The notes beneath the pieces are model-generated. The model saw nothing but the letters and a program-made list of their open reading frames with translations. It had not been told where the DNA came from and ran no database searches. The position numbers and the translations under genes are program-made. A stretch of 18,825 nucleotides of DNA from an uncultured Sutterella sp. (GTDB taxonomy: Bacteria; Pseudomonadota; Gammaproteobacteria; Burkholderiales; Burkholderiaceae_F), in NCBI GenBank assembly GCA_905198475.1, contig CAJKCQ010000045.1:1-18825 (forward strand), given 5' to 3'. Positions 1-7,014 of the stretch are shown here, in pieces; position 1 is the first letter of the stretch, and each line of letters opens with the position of its first letter.

Positions 1-54
1 GCCGCTCGGACTCAGACGCCGGAATCGGCTCTGACGCCGCCTGAAAAGGACTGA
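1..54 (+). CDS. Possible 3' end of a gene cut by the window edge
   Basis: Frame 1 is open from the window edge to a TGA at 52-54 and would encode a short hydrophilic tail ending TPPEKD. A 9-bp inverted repeat 18 bases downstream (73-111) would suit a gene end. There is too little sequence to identify a product, and the other frames stop nearby too, so this may not be coding. Confidence 0.2.
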   Translation, partial: AARTQTPESALTPPEKD

Positions 55-72
55 CCCCGGCGACGCTCAACA

Positions 73-111
73 GGCGCTCGGAAGGAAATATTCAGCTCCG
101 CCCCGAGCGCC
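73..111. terminator. Inverted repeat, possible terminator
   Basis: GGCGCTCGG (73-81) pairs perfectly with CCGAGCGCC (103-111) across a 21-base loop. Neither side has a T run, so it is a weak intrinsic terminator candidate. It could end the partial frame at 1-54 or be an unrelated structured element. Confidence 0.3.
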
Positions 112-152
112 GAGTGTACCCGTCTGAGAGAAATTCACGTTATGGACACTTC

Positions 153-308
153 TCATCGCACTGAAGAAGCCCTCCTCATCGAGAAGCTTGGGCCGCCCTG
201 CATGACCTTCCGGGTGATCTCCTCGGCGATCGGATCATGGGGATCGATGGGATCATTGGTCTTGCGACGCTTGCGCGGGGTTGCGGGAGTATGGGAAGCG
301 GTGGCCAT
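153..308 (-). CDS. Possible small hydrophilic protein, 51 aa
   Basis: An ATG at 308 opens a 51-codon frame ending in TGA at 153-155. The product starts MATASHTPATPRKRRKTND and is basic, then acidic around residues 20-30 (DPIDPHDPIAEE), and ends in a basic tail. I do not recognise a family. AGGA lies about 12 bases upstream of the ATG, rather far for a good ribosome binding site, and an AT-rich stretch with GATAAT (349-354, minus strand) could be a -10. An opposing plus-strand frame at 142-318 (58 codons) covers the same bases, so neither is certain. The N-terminal composition looks more protein-like on the minus strand. It may be the intact start of a gene whose 3' part has been lost. Confidence 0.3.
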   Translation of the reverse strand: MATASHTPATPRKRRKTNDPIDPHDPIAEEITRKVMQGGPSFSMRRASSVR

Positions 309-348
309 GGTTCTGTAGTCCTAAGGTGGACGCCGGCAGGGACGTCGT

Positions 349-376
349 ATTATCCCCGACATAAATTACTTTACAG
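349..376 (-). promoter_or_regulatory. Weak candidate promoter for the small minus-strand ORF
   Basis: On the minus strand, CTGTAA (371-376) and GATAAT (349-354) are 16 bases apart in an AT-rich patch (348-380) that stands out from the GC-rich surroundings. The -10 is good but the -35 matches the consensus at only three of six positions. It lies 41 bases before the ATG at 308. Confidence 0.25.
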
Positions 377-506
377 TCTTTGACTACCTCTTCACGGCAT
401 CAACTCTCAGGATTCAGGTTAGGGTTCCCCGGGATCTTCGATTCGGCTGAGAATGTGGCCAAACTTCTGTCAGGTTCTCACCTGGTAGAGACGCTCAAGA
501 AATGAC

Positions 507-536
507 GGACCGGCTGGCTATACAGCCAGCCGGTCC
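507..536 (-). terminator. Strong hairpin, terminator of assT
   Basis: GGACCGGCTGGCT (507-519) pairs perfectly with AGCCAGCCGGTCC (524-536) around an ATAC loop, giving a 13-bp stem. It lies 45 bases past the assT stop on the minus strand and is followed there by GTCATTTCTTG, a modest T-rich stretch. Its position and stem strength make it the likely assT transcription terminator. Confidence 0.6.
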
Positions 537-581
537 GAGATTCTGGGATGAAAAAGAGCGTGTTTCCTTTTGGGGGAACGG

Positions 582-2414
582 CTACTTCATGTCGAAGGCC
601 TTCTGGACGTTGATCGGCATGGCCTGATAGCCGAGCGAGCTCTTGATGCGGATTTCAACCGCGGGCTCCTTCTCGCCCCACTTGAACTCGTCGATCACCG
701 GATGCGGCGCGACCGTGTTGAACTGACGCAGATCGAGGCTCGCCGTGGCGGAGTAGACCATCACGGAGTCCTTGTCGGTCTGGTATTCGACGAGCGAGGT
801 GACGGGGCTGAACCAGTCGTGGCCGCGTTCCTTGCCGTACTCCCAGATCTGCTGGACGGTCATCTTCTTCTGGTCGATCTTGTAGATCACGGCGCGTGAG
901 TACTTCATGTCGGGCAGCGGGGGCTGCTCGAGCGCACGGCCGTCGCCGTTGTCGAAGGCCGACAGATAGAAGACGTCGGCGTTGGACTTCGAGTCGATGC
1001 GCCAGCCGGTGTGCTGCGTCCAGGTCCAGTCGAAGTCGCCCTCGCAGCGGTTTTCGGAGCACTTGATGGGCTTGCCGTCCTTGTCGACCGGGGTGAGGAC
1101 CTTCTTGGCGAGGTCGCCCTTCCAGCCCGTCGGCGTGGCGAGAATCCACTTCACCTTCTTGTCGCGGCCGATCTTGATGACGGCGGACTGATGGCGCGAG
1201 CTGATCACGATCGAGTCGTCGGTCGGGTCGTAGTCGACGGAGTTGACGTGCGCCCAGTTGCGGCCCGGGCCCACGCCGGCGATGTCGCCGAACTTGTCGT
1301 TCTTGTCCATGGCGGCGAGTTCTTCAGCCGACAGGGTCTTGCCCGACTGCGTGGCGTCGAGGTTGAGGCACACCGCGCCCTGGTCGAGCGTCTTGATCAC
1401 GACGTCGCGGTACGGGTCGAGAATGTCGAAGAGGCGGAATTCGTCGACCACGTTGCCGTTGGCGTCCACTTCGGCGATCACGTCGCGCACGGTGTGCACG
1501 CGCTTGCCGTCGGGACGACGGTAGTCCGAAGAGGAGACGCGCAGGAACAGGTGCCCGTTCTGGGCCGGATCAAGGGCGTGCGAGAAGTCGGCGTACCCCG
1601 TCGGGAGACGGCGGTTGAAGACTTCGCGGCCCATGATGTCGTACTTCGCATAGCGCTGGCCGTAGCCGAACGTGAGGAAGCCGTCCTTGCCCTGATGGAA
1701 GCCCATCATGATGCCGGAGTTGTAGATCGTCTCAGGATCGTAGATGGGGTCGACGAACATGTACCAGCGGACTTCGCCCTTCGTGTCGATCACGGCGTTC
1801 TGCGGGTAGTAGTTCCATTCGAGCGCGCCGCCCGTGGGGTTGTTCCACACGACGCGGGCCTGCTTCGGAGCGGTCGAGAGGAAGTTGTTGATCAGGTAGA
1901 GGCGGTCGTTGAAGGCCGGGTCGACCTTGACAACTTCCGTCTCGAACATGTTGTGGTGCTGTGCCATCGAGCCATTCACCGGCGTGAAGACGGCCGGGGC
2001 GTACATGCGGTACTGCTCGTTCTTGACGCGGGTCTCCTTGCCGTTGTCGATGTAGGTGTAGCTCACCTCGACGGTGTTGTTGTAGTCGGGGTAGAGCCCC
2101 CAGACCGGGATGCCCGCATAGGTGCGCAGCGCCGTGTCGGAAACCTTGTACTTGATCTCCTGGCCGTCCTTCTTCGGGACGATGCGGACCGTGGCGTCCT
2201 TCAGAACATAGCCGCCGTTCTTGATCACAGCTGTAAGCGGAGCGATCTTGTACGGATTGTTGACGATTTCGCCGAGCTTGCCCGGAGCGACGTAGTGCAC
2301 GGCGGGACCGCTGCCGCCGCCGGCAGCGAGGGCGGCGCCCGAGAAGGCGAGGCCGAAGCCGGCGGCGAGGGAGACGGCGACGGCGACGGGGGTGAGGCGG
2401 GTGCGGAAGGACAT
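582..2414 (-). CDS. assT: Aryl-sulfate sulfotransferase (periplasmic, PAPS-independent)
   Basis: The 610-aa product belongs to the Arylsulfotrans family (PF05935), a periplasmic six-bladed propeller that moves sulfate from one phenolic ester to another phenol. The N-terminus is a Sec signal peptide (MSFRTRL, hydrophobic stretch, cut near ALA-A). Family hallmarks visible are DFSHALDP (His279), NWAHVNSVDYDP (His389), SSRHQS (Arg407) and TWTQHTGW. In the last, His468 corresponds to the histidine that is transiently sulfated in the E. coli enzyme. Cys452 and Cys457 (KCSENRCEG) match the conserved structural disulfide. I chose the ATG at 2414 because AAGGAG lies 8 bases upstream and the signal peptide starts there; the frame runs open to 2528 but that extension is not signal-like. 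The gene is divergent from a LysR regulator. The dsbL/dsbI oxidase pair that accompanies assT in some enterobacteria is not in this window. Likely role: detoxification or transfer of phenolic sulfates. Confidence 0.95.
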   Translation of the reverse strand: MSFRTRLTPVAVAVSLAAGFGLAFSGAALAAGGGSGPAVHYVAPGKLGEIVNNPYKIAPLTAVIKNGGYVLKDATVRIVPKKDGQEIKYKVSDTALRTYAGIPVWGLYPDYNNTVEVSYTYIDNGKETRVKNEQYRMYAPAVFTPVNGSMAQHHNMFETEVVKVDPAFNDRLYLINNFLSTAPKQARVVWNNPTGGALEWNYYPQNAVIDTKGEVRWYMFVDPIYDPETIYNSGIMMGFHQGKDGFLTFGYGQRYAKYDIMGREVFNRRLPTGYADFSHALDPAQNGHLFLRVSSSDYRRPDGKRVHTVRDVIAEVDANGNVVDEFRLFDILDPYRDVVIKTLDQGAVCLNLDATQSGKTLSAEELAAMDKNDKFGDIAGVGPGRNWAHVNSVDYDPTDDSIVISSRHQSAVIKIGRDKKVKWILATPTGWKGDLAKKVLTPVDKDGKPIKCSENRCEGDFDWTWTQHTGWRIDSKSNADVFYLSAFDNGDGRALEQPPLPDMKYSRAVIYKIDQKKMTVQQIWEYGKERGHDWFSPVTSLVEYQTDKDSVMVYSATASLDLRQFNTVAPHPVIDEFKWGEKEPAVEIRIKSSLGYQAMPINVQKAFDMK

Positions 2415-2541
2415 GGGGGATACTCCTTGATGGAATCGTCCGCCCCTTGATCTGCCGGGACGGAACGCTTCGCTGCGGCACCGAAGCGGCGCGGCAGGAG
2501 CTCCATACCGTTCGAGGGGGGAATTCACCGGGAAAGACTAA

Positions 2542-2570
2542 GCATTACGGTTTAGCGGTGCTATTCTCAA
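2542..2570 (-). promoter_or_regulatory. Candidate assT promoter
   Basis: On the minus strand TTGAGA (2565-2570) and TAATGC (2542-2547) are separated by exactly 17 bases, a good sigma70-type layout. The predicted transcript would carry a leader of roughly 120 bases before the assT ATG at 2414. This is read from sequence only; no start site is known. Confidence 0.45.
2553..2563. promoter_or_regulatory. Small dyad, candidate LysR-family operator
   Basis: TAGC-GGT-GCTA is an interrupted palindrome lying inside the spacer of the candidate assT promoter and in the assT/lysR divergent region. LysR-type regulators usually bind short dyads with a T-N11-A core in such regions. This one is shorter than the classic box, so the assignment is tentative. 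Confidence 0.3.
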
Positions 2571-2617
2571 CTACCCCTCTGAAACAGCATTGATCTGGAA
2601 AACCGGAATTCCAAATA

Positions 2618-3577
2618 ATGAAAAACGCGCTCGACCGGGACGCCCTCATCTTCCTGAAGACCCTCTGCGACACGCAGAACCTTGTGAATGCCGCAAATCA
2701 ACTCGGGCTCTCGCCCGCGACGGCCTCGCGGCTTTTGGGAAAGCTCCGCGAAGCCTTCGACGACGAACTCTTCACGCGCTCCTCCGGAGGTCTCGCGCCT
2801 ACGTGGCGCATGGCGGAGCTCCTCCCGCAGGTGCGCACCGTGCTCGACGACTATGAGCGTCTCCTTGAAGTGAGCGCCTTCGATCCGAAGACGCTTGAGC
2901 GCGTGTTCCACATCGGCTGCGTGGACCACGGGGTGGTCTTCCTCGCGCCCGCCGTCGCCCGCGTCGCCTCCGCCGCAGCGGGCGTCATGATTGAGATGTC
3001 CGAAATCACGAACGAGTGGCCCGTGCAGCTGCGCACCGGCGAGCTCGACGCCGTGATCAGCCCGATGGAGAGCGTGCCGCCGGGCTTCCACTACCTGAAG
3101 CTGCGCGAGCGGAGTTGCTCGGCGCGGCTCGTCTGCCGCCCAGGGCACCCGCTCCTCGCGCGCGCCGCGCAAAAGGGCGGCGTCACCTTTGAGGAGGCGC
3201 TCTCCTGCGGGTTCGTCGAGATCACCTGGCGGCCGACGAACTACTTCCGCCTCGCGAAGTCCCGCGAGGAGGAGGCCTTCGCGGCCCGCCGCGTCATCGT
3301 GAAGACGCCCTATTTCATGGGGGCGGCGAAGATCGTGAGCGAGAGCGACCTGCTACTGCCGCTCTCGAACCTTCTCGCGGACTGGTGCATCGAGCAGGGG
3401 TTCCTCGCCGACCTCCCGGTGATTGGCCACCCGCCGTTCTTCAACGACTTCGAGCCGAAGCTCATCTGGCACGACAGGAGCCACCTCGACCCCGCGATGC
3501 AGTGGCTGCGTGGGATGATCCTCTCGGCCGTGCGCGACGAGGAGAAGAAGGAGGCCGAAGAGCGGACGGGCGGCTGA
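2618..3577 (+). CDS. LysR-type transcriptional regulator
   Basis: The 319-aa product has the typical LysR layout. A winged helix-turn-helix covers residues about 5-62 (LCDTQNLVNAANQLGLSPAT, then SRLLGKLREAFDDELFTRSSGGLAPT). The effector-binding domain follows from about residue 90 (HIGCVDHGV, LRTGELDAVISP). Length is normal for the family and it should be a cytoplasmic tetrameric regulator with a small-molecule ligand. The ATG at 2618 has only a weak GGAA upstream. The C-terminus is a charged tail (EEKKEAEERTGG). Divergent placement next to assT makes assT its likely target, possibly with an aryl sulfate or phenol as ligand. That link is inference from gene arrangement; the ligand cannot be read from the sequence. 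Confidence 0.93.
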   Translation: MKNALDRDALIFLKTLCDTQNLVNAANQLGLSPATASRLLGKLREAFDDELFTRSSGGLAPTWRMAELLPQVRTVLDDYERLLEVSAFDPKTLERVFHIGCVDHGVVFLAPAVARVASAAAGVMIEMSEITNEWPVQLRTGELDAVISPMESVPPGFHYLKLRERSCSARLVCRPGHPLLARAAQKGGVTFEEALSCGFVEITWRPTNYFRLAKSREEEAFAARRVIVKTPYFMGAAKIVSESDLLLPLSNLLADWCIEQGFLADLPVIGHPPFFNDFEPKLIWHDRSHLDPAMQWLRGMILSAVRDEEKKEAEERTGG

Positions 3578-3678
3578 AGCGTCGTTCCCTACCGGGGCGT
3601 CCCGGAGCAGGGCAGGCCGCGTACCACATAAGAAGTGCGCCGCCAGGGAGAAGAACTCTCGGGCGCCGCTCGGTCTAT

Positions 3679-3735
3679 TCAATTGACGCACTCCCCGCCC
3701 TGAAGGACGGGGCTTGCGCGAGGCCTATCTTTTGG
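3679..3735 (-). pseudogene. TnpB C-terminal remnant with IS200/IS605-type end
   Basis: On the minus strand the last codons read KDRPRASPVLQGGECVN then TGA (3679-3681). The ending ASPVLQGGE-x-VN is what I recall of many TnpB proteins, where the gene runs into the element's right-end hairpin. That hairpin is present: CCCCGTCC-TTCA-GGGCGGGG, minus strand, 3693-3712. The frame is closed by a stop at 3736-3738, so only about 19 codons survive and no tnpA is nearby. GTCAATTGAA just past the hairpin contains TCAA, the tetranucleotide at the right cleavage site in IS608-like elements. I read this as a scar or solo end of an IS605-family element. Confidence 0.55.
3693..3712 (-). repeat. Right-end hairpin of IS200/IS605 type
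   Basis: An 8-bp stem (one G-T wobble on the minus strand) with a TTCA loop. This hairpin is a signature of IS200/IS605 right ends and of the TnpB-associated guide RNA scaffold. It lies about 31 bases past the stop of the peptide-binding protein gene and may now act as its transcript end, though no T run follows on either strand. Confidence 0.55.
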
Positions 3736-3743
3736 TCAGAGGG

Positions 3744-5348
3744 TCATTTGACCTTCACCCACTCCATCGTGAAGCGGTTGTCGGGGCGGTGCACGACCTC
3801 GACGTTCTGCTTCATCGCCCAGGCGATCATGAGTTCATGAACCGGGATGTGGAGGAGGTTGGCGCGTTCGATCTGCAGCGCCTCGGTGATGAACGTCGTG
3901 CGCTTGACGGGATCCTCTTCGGCCTTGATCTTCGCCTGAGCCTCATCCATGGCGGCGAGCGACGCGCGGCCGATGTTGGCGATGCCGTCGCCCGTCTTCG
4001 GGTTGAAGGTGGCCGAGAGCGACTGCAGCGAATAGAAGCCGTCGAAGGTGGGGGCGCCCCAGCCGACGAGGCCCGCGGACGTGTCGAACGAGAGCACCTT
4101 CGGGAAGTACTTCGCGCGCGGCATCGAGTTCACGGCGACTTTGACGCCGATGCGGCCCCACTGCGAGGCGAGCGCCTTGCAGGTCGCCTCGTCGTTGGTC
4201 CAGCGGTTGTTCGGGCAGTCGAGCGTGAAGCCGAAGCCCTGCGGATAGCCCGCCTCGGCGAGGAGCTTCTTCGCCTTCTCAACGTCGGGCTTCGGGGGTT
4301 CGGCGACGTCCTTGGACCAGCCGTTCACGATCGAGGTGACGATCGTGCCCGTTGGGTTGGAGAGCCCGCGCATCACGCCGCGCTTGATGCCGTCGCGGTT
4401 GACGGAGATGAAGAGCGCTTCGCGCACGCGCTGATCCTTGAAGGGGTTCTTCGCAAGGGGCTTGCCAGCGGCGTCGCGCACGTAGGGCGAGGCGTCGCGG
4501 TATTCGTCAAGCGCCACCATCAGCGTGCGGTTCTCCGGCCCCTCGGTCACCTTGACGCCGGGGGACTTCCTCAGGCGCTGCAGGTCCTGCGCGGCCGGGT
4601 CGATCACGAAGTCGACCTCGCCCGAGAGGAGCGCGGCGGTGCGGGTCGCGGCCGAGGCGATCGGCCGGAAGACCGCCCTTTCGACGTTGCCCGCGCGGTT
4701 CTTCTCATCCCACCAGTCGTGGTTGGCGGTAAAGACGGTCTTCACGTCCTCCTCGCGCGTCGTGAGCCGGAAGGGACCCGTGCCGTTGGCGTGGCGCGCC
4801 GCATAGGACTCCTCCTTGGCGACGTAGTCCTGCGGCTCGAGGGCGCCGTGCGCCTTCGCCCAGGATTCGCTCATGATCTTGAGGTCCACGATCTGATTGA
4901 GGATCACGGGCGAACCCGTGGTCGTGCGGATGAGGACCTGGTCGGCGCCCGCGGCCTCGGCCTTCACGATGCCGGTCGTGAAGCTCTTGAACTGGCTGCG
5001 GGGATTGAGCGCGCGGTTGATTGAGAAGACCACGTCGCCGGGGGTGAGCGTTTCGCCCTCATGGAACTTCACGCCCTTGCGGATCGTGAAGAGGAACCCT
5101 TCGGGCACGCGCTTCCAGTCGGTCGCGAGCGAGGGCTCGATCCGGCGGTCGGGCGAGTAGCGCACGAGCCCTTCGTAGACCGCGGAGAGCGCGGTGATGT
5201 TGAGGTTTTCGTTTTGGGCGTGGATGTCGAAGGTGAGGATGTCGCCCGCGCTCGACCAGTTGAGCGTGGCGGCGTCGGCGCACGCGGCGAAGACGAGCGG
5301 CAGGGCGGCGGCGGCCGCCGTGAGTTGAAGGCGAAGCTTGCGGTTCAT
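3744..5348 (-). CDS. Peptide/nickel-type ABC transporter substrate-binding protein (SBP family 5)
   Basis: The 534-aa product is a periplasmic solute-binding protein of the SBP_bac_5 family (PF00496), the DppA/OppA/NikA group. It begins with a Sec signal peptide (MNRKLRLQL, hydrophobic run, likely cut at ADA-ATL). The family pattern follows: early segment LTFDIHAQNENL, YEGLVRYSPDRRIEPSLATDW, the core FTIRKGVKFHEGETLTPGDV, then NGTGPFRL and the late QRVREALFISVNRDGI and VEKAKKLLAEAGYPQGF. The ATG at 5348 is preceded by GGAGG with an 8-base gap; the frame continues open upstream to 5387 without signal-peptide character. No permease or ATPase gene is adjacent, so it is an orphan that must share a transporter encoded elsewhere. 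The substrate cannot be told; oligopeptides are the most likely. Confidence 0.93.
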   Translation of the reverse strand: MNRKLRLQLTAAAAALPLVFAACADAATLNWSSAGDILTFDIHAQNENLNITALSAVYEGLVRYSPDRRIEPSLATDWKRVPEGFLFTIRKGVKFHEGETLTPGDVVFSINRALNPRSQFKSFTTGIVKAEAAGADQVLIRTTTGSPVILNQIVDLKIMSESWAKAHGALEPQDYVAKEESYAARHANGTGPFRLTTREEDVKTVFTANHDWWDEKNRAGNVERAVFRPIASAATRTAALLSGEVDFVIDPAAQDLQRLRKSPGVKVTEGPENRTLMVALDEYRDASPYVRDAAGKPLAKNPFKDQRVREALFISVNRDGIKRGVMRGLSNPTGTIVTSIVNGWSKDVAEPPKPDVEKAKKLLAEAGYPQGFGFTLDCPNNRWTNDEATCKALASQWGRIGVKVAVNSMPRAKYFPKVLSFDTSAGLVGWGAPTFDGFYSLQSLSATFNPKTGDGIANIGRASLAAMDEAQAKIKAEEDPVKRTTFITEALQIERANLLHIPVHELMIAWAMKQNVEVVHRPDNRFTMEWVKVK

Positions 5349-5534
5349 TGAAATGGCCTCCACGAAGTGGTTTATGCGGGAGCGCACCGCTCAATGTCTT
5401 ACGGTTCTCCAGGATGGTCTCCCGATTCTGCCGCGGAGCGCGGCCCCGGTGGCCGCCCGAATTTAGGGTGAACGCCTCATGTTCTGCACGGATGCCGCAA
5501 GGGGACGTGCGAAATAAGGATCGGCCCGAGGATG

Positions 5535-5585
5535 AAAAAGCCCGAAAGGGCGGAGGCGGCCCGGTGGGCGAAATCCCGCCGGGCC
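5535..5585 (-). terminator. Tandem hairpins with T run, possible attenuator
   Basis: On the minus strand an 11-bp stem (5575-5585 with 5558-5568, loop of 6, one wobble) is followed closely by GCCC-TTTC-GGGC (5540-5551) and then TTTTT (5535-5539). The second hairpin plus T run is a small intrinsic terminator. It sits about 187 bases upstream of the peptide-binding protein start, so it either ends an upstream transcript or acts as a leader attenuator. The terminator of the upstream gene is already at 5817-5859, which favours a leader role. Confidence 0.35.
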
Positions 5586-5816
5586 ATTCGCGAAGGGCAG
5601 TATTTGCTGAAGATGCGGGCGATTTCCTTCGGGTCGCTCGGTCTTCGTGAGCGCAAGTTGCAGGAGGAGCCGCGACTTCGCCGGGTTGAGGTTCCAGACC
5701 TTAACAGGCGGTTCGGACGCACGCGATGGGTGCTTCCCATCTGAAGGAAATCCCTCGGAGCTGCGGGACGGTCGCGGAATTCTCCACAAGAAACAAAAGG
5801 GTTGCGGCTGAAAAGC

Positions 5817-5859
5817 AAAAGCCCGCGAGGTCCGGGGGAGGGACTGTGCGCGGGCTTTT
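5817..5859 (-). terminator. Intrinsic terminator of the amino-acid-binding protein gene
   Basis: AAAAGCCCGCG (5817-5827) pairs perfectly with CGCGGGCTTTT (5849-5859) across a 21-base loop that can itself partly pair. Read on the minus strand it gives a GC stem ending in a T run, 65 bases past the stop of the gene at 5924. A T run on both sides means it could work in either direction. Confidence 0.7.
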
Positions 5860-5923
5860 CCTCATGTGCTCCGCCCGGGGAGTCGAAGGCGGCCGGGCGG
5901 CGGAGAGGGAGGCTGCCGGGAGA

Positions 5924-6697
5924 TCAGGGGAGTTCCGGGTCGGAGCGAACGCCGAACCACTTCTCGTGGAGCTTGTCGAACGTGCCGTCGGCCTTGAGGT
6001 CCTTCAGGGCCTTGTCGACCTCAGCCTTGAGGGCGGGATTGTTCTTCGCGAAGACCATCGCGAAGAGGTCGGCCGTGGCGATCGGCTTCAGGTGCGTCGT
6101 CTGCTCGGCGATCGACTTCGACTGCGTGAGCATGTAGTCCGTCACGGGCTTGTCGTTGATCACGGCGTCGGAGTTGCCCGCGAGCATGTTGAGGACGGCT
6201 TCACCCGCGGAGGCGAAGGTGGTGATCGTCGTGCCCAGGATCTTCTTGGCGAGCTGCTGCGAGGTGGTGCCGATCTGGACCGAGATGCGCTTGCCTTCGA
6301 GGCTCTTGAAGTCGGTGATGCCTGCCTTGTTCTCCTTCGGGACGATGATCGTGAGGCCCGACTTGTAGAAGGGCAGCGAGAAGAGCACGCGCTTGCCGCG
6401 CTCGGGCGTGATGGAGAAGCCCGCAGCGCCCATGTCGATCGTGCCCGAAAGAATGCCCGGAATGATGGCGTCGAAGCCGATGTTCTCGATCTTCACGTCG
6501 CGCCCCATCTTGGCGCCGACGGCCTTCACGAGGTCGATTTCAAAGCCCTGGACGGTGCCCGTCTTCGAGTCCTGGAACTCGAACGGGGGGAAGGTGGCGG
6601 AGGTGGCGACCGTGAGGGTGGCCGCAAACGCGGAGCCGGCGATCAGGCAGGAGGCGGCGAAGGCGGCGGCGGTCTTCGTGAGGGAGGCGAAGTTCAT
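5924..6697 (-). CDS. Polar amino acid-type ABC transporter substrate-binding protein (SBP family 3), copy A
   Basis: The 257-aa product belongs to the SBP_bac_3 family (PF00497; GlnH/HisJ/ArtJ group), periplasmic proteins that capture polar amino acids for an ABC importer. The signal peptide runs to about AFA-ATL. Family landmarks: TFPPFEFQD in the first lobe, VQGFEIDLVKAVG, GFDAIIPGILSGTIDMGAAG, SITPERGKRVLFSLPFY, the hinge-side SVQIGTTS, and NSDAVINDKPVTDYML. Length is typical. I chose the ATG at 6697 because the signal peptide starts there and AAGAG lies 9 bases upstream; the open frame up to 6979 is not signal-like. By eye it is about 70 percent identical to the next gene upstream, so the two are tandem duplicates. 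No permease or ATPase gene accompanies them. Confidence 0.95.
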   Translation of the reverse strand: MNFASLTKTAAAFAASCLIAGSAFAATLTVATSATFPPFEFQDSKTGTVQGFEIDLVKAVGAKMGRDVKIENIGFDAIIPGILSGTIDMGAAGFSITPERGKRVLFSLPFYKSGLTIIVPKENKAGITDFKSLEGKRISVQIGTTSQQLAKKILGTTITTFASAGEAVLNMLAGNSDAVINDKPVTDYMLTQSKSIAEQTTHLKPIATADLFAMVFAKNNPALKAEVDKALKDLKADGTFDKLHEKWFGVRSDPELP

Positions 6698-6890
6698 TAG
6701 TGGTGACTCTTTGTTCTGTTGGAAAGCCGGTCCGACGCGGAGGCGCGACGACCGGGCGTGCACTCGGAGTGCGAGTCTAGGGGAGAAGCCCGCCGCCGCG
6801 GGGACTCCCGTGGCCTCCCTTTGAGCCTGGCCGGGCCGCACTCGGGCCGAATCCCTAATTGCCCGGAGGCGCCTCATGAATGCCGTCCAA

Positions 6891-6900
6891 TTGTCGACCA
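6891..6900. repeat. Shared TTGTCGACCA motif, copy 1
   Basis: TTGTCGACCA with matching flanks (AATTGTCGACCAATG) lies 194 bases upstream of copy A. A nearly identical stretch (TTTGTCGACCATTG) lies 249 bases upstream of copy B at 8040-8049. The core is a near-palindrome. It could be a regulator site kept when the genes duplicated, or just leftover similarity. Confidence 0.25.
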
Positions 6901-6919
6901 ATGCGTGCTGCGGGCATGA

Positions 6920-6958
6920 AGAAGCCCTCCGGGCGGGCGACGCCGACGGAGGGCTTCT
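6920..6958 (-). terminator. Hairpin terminator of the second amino-acid-binding protein gene
   Basis: AGAAGCCCTCCG (6920-6931) pairs perfectly over 12 bases with CGGAGGGCTTCT (6947-6958), loop 15 bases, 57 bases past the stop of the gene at 7015. On the minus strand it is followed by TCATGCCC, so the T tract is short (the CTTCTTC arm end). Position and stem strength support a terminator. Confidence 0.55.
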
Positions 6959-7014
6959 CTGGGGAGGCGGCTTCGGCAAGGGAAAGCCCGGGCCGCCTCA
7001 AACAATCTTGGTGA

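Larger units (their letters stand above)
5349..5923. other. Intergenic region with hairpins and no convincing gene
   Basis: This 575-base stretch separates two minus-strand binding protein genes. It holds two hairpin elements (5535-5585 and 5817-5859) described separately and presumably the promoter of the gene at 3744-5348, which I could not pin down. Two overlapping minus-strand frames of about 110 codons cover 5463-5818. Both lack a recognisable family or good ribosome binding site and probably reflect high GC content. Confidence 0.5.
6698..7014. other. Intergenic region between the two SBP family 3 paralogues
   Basis: These 317 bases hold the terminator of the upstream copy (6920-6958) and a TTGTCGACCA motif (6891-6900) that recurs upstream of the other copy. 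No gene is visible. The presence of a terminator implies that the two paralogues are transcribed separately, with a promoter for copy A somewhere in 6698-6900 that I cannot place with confidence. Confidence 0.4.

Noticed and set aside
1011..2450. Long plus-strand open frame opposite assT
   Set aside because: It is antisense to a clear assT gene, rich in Val/Asp/Arg/His as expected from reverse reading of GC-rich coding DNA, and has no family or ribosome binding site.
3714..5024. Long plus-strand open frame opposite the peptide-binding protein gene
   Set aside because: Shadow of the real minus-strand gene with biased composition and no recognisable domain.
5463..5818. Two overlapping minus-strand frames of about 110 codons
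   Set aside because: No family, no good start signal, and they run through the hairpins at 5535-5585; the hydrophobic stretch in one frame was not enough to call a gene.
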